Source: Amoeboaphelidium protococcarum (Eukaryota > Aphelidiomycota > Aphelidea). From it: a stretch of DNA of 64,000 nucleotides. Shown one piece after another: positions 57,631-64,000 of this stretch. The notes beneath the pieces are model-generated. The model saw nothing but the letters and a program-made list of their open reading frames with translations. It was not told the origin of the DNA and did not search any database. The DNA lies in the NCBI GenBank assembly GCA_023515745.1, contig JALECJ010000258.1, positions 314,501 through 378,500 of the forward strand, in the 5' to 3' direction. The translations under genes and the position numbers were made by a program. The stretch's first letter is position 1, and every line of letters begins with the position of its first letter.

Positions 57631-58248
57631 TCACTAATAGTACAAATCACGATCAGAGATACGATCATAAACCTAAACGAATCGATAATAGAACTCCAGA
57701 TAGATCATAGTCAAATAAAAAACTATTCCAGCAACCTTATTATATTAAAGCATCATCGCTGAGCCACTGAGCATCAAACCAGCACCAACCATGCCAGGAA
57801 CCGGGTCTAACACCTATTCCAGAGAACGATAGTAATTTAACAGGCTTGTGTAAAAGCAGTACCCAATAAGAATCTCCAAGGAGCCAAAGAACACGCGTAA
57901 AGTTTCAGCATTATCCCATAGACTTCGTTTATAGAGAGATACGTCCGCTACGAGTGTGGGCTTGTGCGAACCAACCTCATTCTGATGTTTTCTATTCTTA
58001 CCCAGCTCCGTCTAGAATTTTTTAAATTATTCGTAGATTATAATACCATCTTTATTGGATACTTTTATCCCAAATACAGAACAAAAGAGTTTTTGGATTA
58101 GCCTAGCATCGACGTGATCAATACCGCCCTTTGCAACAAAAGACAACAAGAAATGCAACGCGAAATCAAATTTATCGGGTGCAATTATGAAAGTTTCAGC
58201 CAGGAATTTGATGCTCAATCCTGGATACTTATTATTATAATTGTGCAT
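57631..58248 (-). CDS. Tandem-family member 3, 5'-eroded copy
   Basis: Open frame of 205 aa that aligns with the C-terminal two thirds of members 4 and 5: FLAETFIIAPDKFDFALHF equals their YLEHIYKDAPQQLNTV region, LIQKLFCSVFGI equals the QIFACQEFG block, and two hydrophobic helices (VFFGSLEILIGYCFYTSLL; VGAGLMLSGSAMML) follow. Upstream (58250-58490) are ATGCTTTTATTATTTTCC, like the start of members 4/5, and fragments that match their N-terminus in changing frames with in-frame TGA codons after a poly-A run. The copy is therefore probably a pseudogene or a truncated gene lacking its signal peptide, unless introns restore it. Confidence 0.55.
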
Positions 58249-58662
58249 TTTTAAGCAAAACTGCTACCTACTTGAAAAGATAACTTACAGTTGTCTAATC
58301 TTTCAACACTGTCATGATTCAACTTTCTTCGTCAATGGTTATGCATCTCTCCAAATATTACACCATTTCATCGTAAAGAGATAGGTGCGGCATAATAATC
58401 ACTAGCAATATCGTTATGTAAGAAGTCGTGATTAGCTATTAATAGTCTGATAGTGATTTTTTTTGGAAAATAATAAAAGCATCTTACGCCAAAAAATTCA
58501 ATATAGATCTAATGCATGTCGCAGATCGCGTAACGTTTCAACTGCGTGTGATTTTCCACGTTTTAGTTAACGTAATCAACGGTGCAACGAGCATTTACAA
58601 CACAACGAATTGGAATAAATCAATGTAACGCCAAAAAATTAAATAATCTATCTAGTCATACT

Positions 58663-59463
58663 TCATCTATTGACTTGGGCGTGCCTCATTAGCATCAATT
58701 TTATGATGCTGTCCAGTATCATGGCTAATATGATGCAAACTAAGGCACTTGGTGTGTCCTACTAGATCATAAAAGCCCCAGCCGACATGTGCCCCAATGC
58801 TTGTATTAGCGATTGGGAAAAAAACGCGGAGTCCAGTCGTTACCTGCGAGCCTAAGCGAGCGACGTTGCGACGATAACCATATCTCCTCCAATCCATAAT
58901 TCGACAAATCCGACAATAGCGCGCAATCTACGCATACTATTTTCATCATGCTATCGCTTTTACAATGATCGCGACTTCTACTTTCGATCATAAGAGCCAT
59001 CTTTAATGAGTGGCAAGCTAAGTTCCTTGAATTCCTTCATGGATGCCTAAATTACATGGTTGCTTACATGCAAAGGCAAAGCCACGCCGAATTCTTGACA
59101 AGCGAATATTTGTATCACGGATACATCGACATCAGAGGAAGCCTTGAGCAGGCGATGCAATTTTAATAATGACTCCTCTATCACTGTATTCAATTGCTAT
59201 GGTGCATCTTTATAAATGTGCTCTAAATACTACTACTGATACACCGACTAAGGGCCAAACTAATCAATCAAGTATTAGCTTTCTTCTCCGATGCTTTCCA
59301 GATAACTGAGCGATTTCCTAGACAGCAGACCATTAAGGTGCAGATTGGCGTGTGAATTAGATGCACCGCACGCGATATTTCCTGAGTGGTGATCGAATTT
59401 ACGCAATTAAATAGCAAACGTGGATACCGTTAAAAAACTTGAGACAACAAATGATAATAGCAT
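58663..59463 (-). CDS. Tandem-family member 4, putative secreted/membrane protein
   Basis: Single exon, 266 aa, about 45-50% identical by eye to member 5. Signal peptide MLLSFVVSSFLTVSTFA; then LRKFDHHSGNIACGASNSH, SYLESIGEES, QYLEHIYKDAPQQLNTV, VIQIFACQEFGVALP. A basic middle (RKQKSRSLQKRQHDE) precedes a hydrophobic helix (VGFVELWIGGDMVIVATSLA) and a final one (ALVCIILAMILDSIIKLMLM) with a short basic end AQVNR. Two Cys (in NIAC and FACQEF) are kept in member 5 and may form a disulphide. Function unknown. Gln codons are often TAG. The array spacing is 290-410 bp. Confidence 0.75.
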
Positions 59464-59756
59464 TTTCTCTAAATAGTATTATATTGATTGATCTTATATC
59501 AATATATATAAAGACAATGGGTAAATATAGTATCGGTCTTTGAATTTCACGGCGGGGACAAAGGGGCGCGATATAACGTGAACTCGTGAAATTCTCATGG
59601 TCGACTGAGGAGACACACATAGACTGCTAAGTTATTTAGGTTGAATCCTGAACACTCACCAGAATAGAACAGTATAAACTCCACTGTAAGAGCAAAACAT
59701 TAAATCGCTATACGGCCATATAAAAATACTAAAAAGTGTATTTATCTAATCAAAAC

Positions 59757-60566
59757 TCATCTAATGGCTTGAACGTGTCTCGTCGTCAAAACGTGAACAA
59801 CTATGCTCAGTATCGCGGCCAATGAAAAGACAATTAAAGCCTATTGTGGTTCCTACTAGATCAAAAAATACCCGGAAGCAACATGTCCCGCTGCTTGAAT
59901 TAGCTCTTGGGTAAAAAAAGGACGTCTTCCTTCTGAGGCAATTTCCGCTATCATTTCAGTTCTAGCAATATGGACTCCAATTATAATTTGGACTAATCCA
60001 ACGAAAGCGCGCTTGATTTCGCGGTTCAACTCATCATGTTGTCGCTTATGCAAAGATCGTAGGTGTGATTTCTGATCCAGGGATCTATTGTTCAATTTGC
60101 CTGTTATGACAGGCAATCTAAACTCTTCGGATACCTTCCTAAAAGTCAAAATTATCTCCTTACTTATCTCTAAAGACAGTGACATACCAAACTCTTGGCA
60201 GGTGAACTGTTATATTATGGAGGCATCAATATCAGAGGGGGATTAGATTATGCGATGTAGCCTTAATAATGATTCAACCATCACCTCGTTCAATTCTTAT
60301 GGAGCATCATCATAAATCTGTTCTAAATAATCTTTGCGATATACTGATTATGGACCAAACTGCTAGATTAAGAATAAGCTTTCTTCACCAACACTCTCTA
60401 GATATCTGAGAGATTTACCAGACATCAGATTACGCATGTGCCATTCCGCGCGTGAATTGGATGCCTAACACGCGAAATTCCTTGAGTGGTAATCAAATTT
60501 ACGCAATTACAGAGCAAATGCGGATACCGTTAAAAAGCTAAAAACAAGAATTGATAATAATAGCAT
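59757..60566 (-). CDS. Tandem-family member 5, putative secreted/membrane protein
   Basis: Single exon, 269 aa. Signal peptide MLLLSILVFSFLTVSAFA; then LRKFDYHSRNFACQASNSR, RYLESVGEES, YLEQIYDDAPQELNEV, and IIQQFTCQEFGMSLS. The basic middle SLHKRQHDELNREIKRAF is close to member 4. Hydrophobic segments FVGLVQIIIGVHIA and ALIVFSLAAILSIVVHVL follow, with a short tail RHVQAIR. DNA identity to member 4 extends into the promoter (shared ATTTTCTCTAAATAGTAT just upstream of both ATGs and ATTGATTGATCT beyond), so this is a recent duplication. Function unknown. Confidence 0.78.
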
Positions 60567-60785
60567 TTTCTCTAAATAGTATCACATTGATTGATCTAAC
60601 AATGTCTTAAAAAAGATGAAATCAGCAGTCGGACTTGAAAATCACGCCAGGAGTCACATCTGAACGTGATTCGATTGACGTTAGAAAATTGTAGCAGATC
60701 ATCCGAAGAGGTTGAGTTCGCTTTATAATGGTTTATAAAATGTAAAAATAAAGCAATTGAGTAAACACTATAACCTTTTATTATT

Positions 60786-63071
60786 TCAACGCGTCAACAA
60801 CTTAACTATTGTTCCCATTGGTGCCTCAAAGATCAAAAATACAACAGCAGCAGTCAAGTAACTCCAAAACATTATGCCTCCAAAACCGTTCACCGTGACT
60901 GGCCATGAATAACTCTGCTCTCGTAATTAACTACCCACCCAGATGTTGATGTATATCACATGGATCATGTAAACCAGAAATACCAACTTTGATAGCACAG
61001 TCCAAATCCTAGCAGACGCGAGCTTACTGAGCAACAACTACTTGGAACTGTCCACAGAATCTCCGTCAATAGCCGTGAACACCGGAGCAATGATTGATGG
61101 CATAATGAGCAGAGACAATCCAATAGACCACAGCCATCTTGAATAAAAATTATAAAATGAATTAGCAGCCGCAGATTACCAGCGAGTAAGATGGCGGACA
61201 TAATCGTATGGCAAGTATAGAACCAAAACCATCAAGAAGCCTCCAAGCAATTAAATCAGCGACGCGAACAATCTCCATTGTGTGATACTTATCTACTTTC
61301 GTTCAATGTAATTAGACAGCAATTTGCGCAGATTAATGCAGGCATAAGCAGCCAAGATGCCAGTCAACATGACAGCGCAGTGACTATAGCTCTTCTGATA
61401 ATAATACTCTTACCAAAAATTGAGATCATTGTGCACTTCATTGTTAGAGTGTTCCGAATTAAATACAGGCGTCGGTAATGCAGGTATTTTATACACCATT
61501 GATGGAACGAACGTGTACAAGAAATTGCCAATTACACCAACAACAATGATAGATAGCCATCCCAGGCGTCTAACCATCTTTCGTTTAGCCAAAATAGGCA
61601 CCAAAAAGAATGGAAGAAGTATATAGAGCTACATATCAGCAGAGACGTACCATAATGCGGGAAAGCACTGGTTGGCCAAGATTTGTGGATAGAAATTACT
61701 GATGTACAGTAGATGCGTCCACCAAAACTTTGGACATTGAGTATTAATGCGCTCCACATTAGCGTACCACATTGGACTTCCACCAAACGAGTTCCCACCA
61801 CCAACCAGAGGAAATATGAACCAGTGAGTAAATAAGATCATCATTGCAGCAGGAGTCAATCTCAGGAATCTAAATAGGACATACTTGAAAAAATTGAACT
61901 TTTACATACTTTTAGGATCAGATACGAACATATACGTGACAAGAAATGCAGATAGGTAAAAGAAAGAGTCCACAGATAGAAAGGAATTGAACAGCACCAT
62001 CATTGGTGGGGTCTTGGCAAGCTCCATCAAATCAAGAGGATCAAGAGTGGCCGTCTCCAGAAAACTTCCCAAACTGTGTCCAAATGCAACCCAGAATATA
62101 GACAGCACCCTCACCACATTCAGGATGCGCAATTCTTTAAACCTCTTAGTCTCGGTATTGAATAAAAATGGCAAAGTCTCATACAGTGAGAAAGCTCGCA
62201 ATACTTTAACCCCAGAATTCGGCTTTGGATTTACTTTAAGGGTGTACTAATTACCAATAGCGTTGAACAGAGTGTCACGCGATGACTTTGGCAATAGCAC
62301 AGCGCCATCTGAGGACTAACCATCTACGGTGTGACTATTGCCACCAACGATAGAATCAGCCAAATCATCTTCTTCGGTCTGTTGCATCAATTTACTTTGA
62401 AAAGCAAGCTTATACGCGCTATCCACCTGGCGGTACTATTTAATATAATCAATGGTAGTGCTGACAATTGTTAACAGTGCAAAAAAGCCCCACAGAGACA
62501 CCATAACAATAGAACCAGTGGACCATTCGATAGGCTTAAATACGTGCACTTTATCCACCAAATAGTTAATGGAGCTTCCTTTCTATGCCATTATAGATCC
62601 TTGCCATGCTTAAGTGGCTGCCAATACCAAAGATGGATACTTATCGTAGGATGCGTCATTCACAGTTCCACCTTCAAGCAATTCGTTAATATTCTCCACC
62701 ACCAGCATAAATATAGAAATGACGTCGTGCATATTGTCACAAGATTGCGGTACACAGATGCCCAGAGTGGATTGTAGCGATGCTGACGTGTTCCCACTGT
62801 TCAGCTTCAGATTACCTTCGACTGTTACCTGATTGAATGCCACCTGATTACCGGCAGAACCATCAAGACGAACACACTCTTTAAAGTCACCTAGAGATGT
62901 AAAAGCACCACGTAGAATACCAACAGGCTTACCCCAGCTGTCCATTGCCTGCAGTAATTCGGGAGCATCTGCAGTCAGCTTTCCCAATTACTCGCCACAT
63001 TGCTCAGAGATGAATTACGCACTACAAAGCCCAGCCAAAGCTAGTAATTAATTCACCTTCCAGACTCTCAT
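60786..63071 (-). CDS. NRF-6-type membrane acyltransferase (acyltransferase 3)
   Basis: Membrane O-acyltransferase of the acyltransferase-3 superfamily with an N-terminal NRF domain, as in nematode NRF-6 and insect relatives. Single exon, 761 aa. Signal peptide (QLLALAGLCSAQF); NRF domain about 25-160 with Cys in EQCGEQLGKL, FKECVRLDGS and LGICVPQSCDNMHDV; first transmembrane helix near 180; then the acyltransferase core: LRILNVVRVLSIFWVAFGHS (conserved R-xxx-xxxH), SVDSFFYLSAFLVTYMF, MILFTHWFIFPLVGGG, PALWYVSADMQL and at least ten membrane helices in all. The R/H catalytic pair is present. Substrate unknown; in animals lipid or drug transport phenotypes are linked to the family. C-terminus ends KLLTR TGA. 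Confidence 0.9.
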
Positions 63072-63283
63072 ACTAACTATATATGCAGAGGATTCTTTTT
63101 AAGCAAAAAGAGGACGATCTAATAGATATATTCCAATTTAAAGCAGAATCGATAAAGAATCTCTTTTATCTAAGCAAATCTTCAATATAATTCACAACTT
63201 GCTTCTATAAATAGGGGTCGCACTTATATATAGTAACAGTAGCTGTGTGACCAAGAATAGTACCAAACAATATCGTGTGAAAA

Positions 63284-63327
63284 CATGATTGGCTGTCGTT
63301 TAATATCGTTAAGTTGCGCCAATCATG
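63284..63327. promoter_or_regulatory. Inverted repeat with two opposed CCAAT boxes
   Basis: CATGATTGGC at 63284-63293 and GCCAATCATG at 63318-63327 form a 10-bp perfect inverted repeat with a 24-nt spacer. Each arm holds a CCAAT/ATTGG box. It lies between the divergent acyltransferase (63071) and the gene at 63466, so it may drive both through an NF-Y/HAP-type factor. A TATATAAAG string at about 63370 could serve the plus gene. Confidence 0.5.
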
Positions 63328-63465
63328 CGAAGTAAGTGCTATAGCATAAGAGCGAATTGCGTGTACACTATATAAAGTTGTTACTTGAGTTCTGTTTCTT
63401 TTTTCAATTTCAAAGTATTATTGTTTTATGTTAAAATCAATAGCTATCTTAATTAGTAAAAGAAA

Positions 63466-64000
63466 ATGAATTTATTTGTAGGTGTTGTAGGCGTAATTAG
63501 TATCCAAAAGACTGAAACAGGCAGGTCAAATTCAGCGTACGCGCAAGGCTATCCGCTCATACTGCAATGCAAGACATTTACGTAAACCGCCCCTGATGCA
63601 AGTTTACAAGTGTCAGTGTGGCCGTCATCTGACTATGAAGACATTTCGAGCCAAGGTTTGGTAAAACCTGAGGTAGGAATTCTATACTAAGTTATTGGTG
63701 AATTGCAATGTGTCAATGGTGTTTTAACGGTGGTGGCGCAGCAGATGTATCCTCGCGCAAAATATTAGCCAGGTGATTACATTCCGAAGGCTTCTATTAT
63801 AACGCTATCAACTATTGTATCAGTGTCTGCAGGGAATGTCGTGTTAAAAGCTTCTCTCTATGGTGGCATGGACATTAGGTTTGATTGTTAGTTCAACCCA
63901 AGACGTTATTCAACGCTGCTGTAAAAAAACATTATCAAGCCTGACCGTACGCTACATGTTAGTGGGTAATTAGTATCACTTGGCAAAGATACTATTGTTT
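63466..64000 (+). CDS. Unrecognised gene, 5' part, leaves the window
   Basis: Open frame from ATG 63466 to the window edge (178 codons, no TGA), with eight or more TAR codons. The N-terminus MNLFVGVVGVISIQ is hydrophobic; what follows looks like beta-rich sequence (LILQCKTFTQTAPDASLQVSVW, VGILYQVIGELQCVNGVLTVVAQQ, ISTIVSVSAGNVVL type stretches, LHVSGQLVSLG). The repeated GEL/GQL-V patterns could belong to an OB-like barrel, but I do not recognise the family. A start upstream or an early intron (GTAGGTG after codon 4) cannot be ruled out. Confidence 0.5.

Overview
The window is nuclear DNA of a unicellular eukaryote that reads TAA and TAG as glutamine and stops only at TGA. This is visible directly. 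At least a dozen reading frames that look broken under the standard code become full-length members of conserved families once TAR is read as Gln, and each ends at a single TGA. Examples are the Tousled-like kinase, the PTEN-like phosphatase, RRP41, AHA1, WDR48/UAF1 and CHID1. Genes are dense, 5'/3' spacers are short, and most genes have no intron. The introns that exist are 54-68 nt, begin GTA and nearly all end TGTAG. Ciliates, some green algae, diplomonads and some aphelids (sister group of Fungi) use this code. The gene content (SLBP, TLK, PTEN, STRIP/Far11, an NRF-6-type acyltransferase, a CRINKLER gene, a dCache-HAMP cyclase) and the fungal-type splicing fit an aphelid or similar holomycotan better than a ciliate. 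That placement is inference; a phylogeny of any of these proteins would settle it.

Layout. 0.3-10 kb: exosome RRP41 (-), a RhoGAP/FAM13-like protein (+), a hypothetical gene that avoids TAR codons (+), IMPACT/YIH1 (-), an AAAP amino-acid transporter (-) and a hypothetical ORF (-). 10-20 kb: cytochrome P450 (+), SAPS/PP6 regulatory subunit (-), GT10 fucosyltransferase (+), syntaxin (+), DPM3 (+), a UQCC5/SMIM4-like small protein (+), CGI121 (-). 20-32 kb: a minus-strand block with HIBCH, STRIP1/Far11, a class III nucleotide cyclase, CHID1 and TFIP11. 32-50 kb: AHA1 (+), gamma-glutamyltransferase (-), CNNM (-), WDR48/UAF1 (+), TLK (+), SLBP (-), TCERG1-like (+), ELMO-domain protein (+), ribulose-phosphate epimerase (-) and PTEN (-). 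WDR48, TLK and SLBP form a run of S-phase/chromatin genes.

50-61 kb is the accessory part. It holds a CRINKLER-type gene (ubiquitin-like header, P-loop NTPase, PD-(D/E)XK-like end with two acidic positions apparently lost), flanked by two weak ORFs that share a short direct repeat. POLD4 follows. Then comes a tandem array of five related genes (54.7-60.6 kb, all minus) for putative secreted or membrane proteins I do not recognise, one of them eroded at its 5' end. 61-64 kb: an NRF-6-type acyltransferase (-) and the start of an unrecognised gene that leaves the window (+).

The most unusual items are the glutamine recoding with fossil stops just upstream of TGA, the CRINKLER gene, the five-gene unknown family, a SANT/Myb domain fused to a Tousled-like kinase, and sequence motifs (ACGCGT, CGCGTCGCG, GA/CT tracts) that recur in promoters. 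No tRNA, rRNA, CRISPR array or intact transposon was found.
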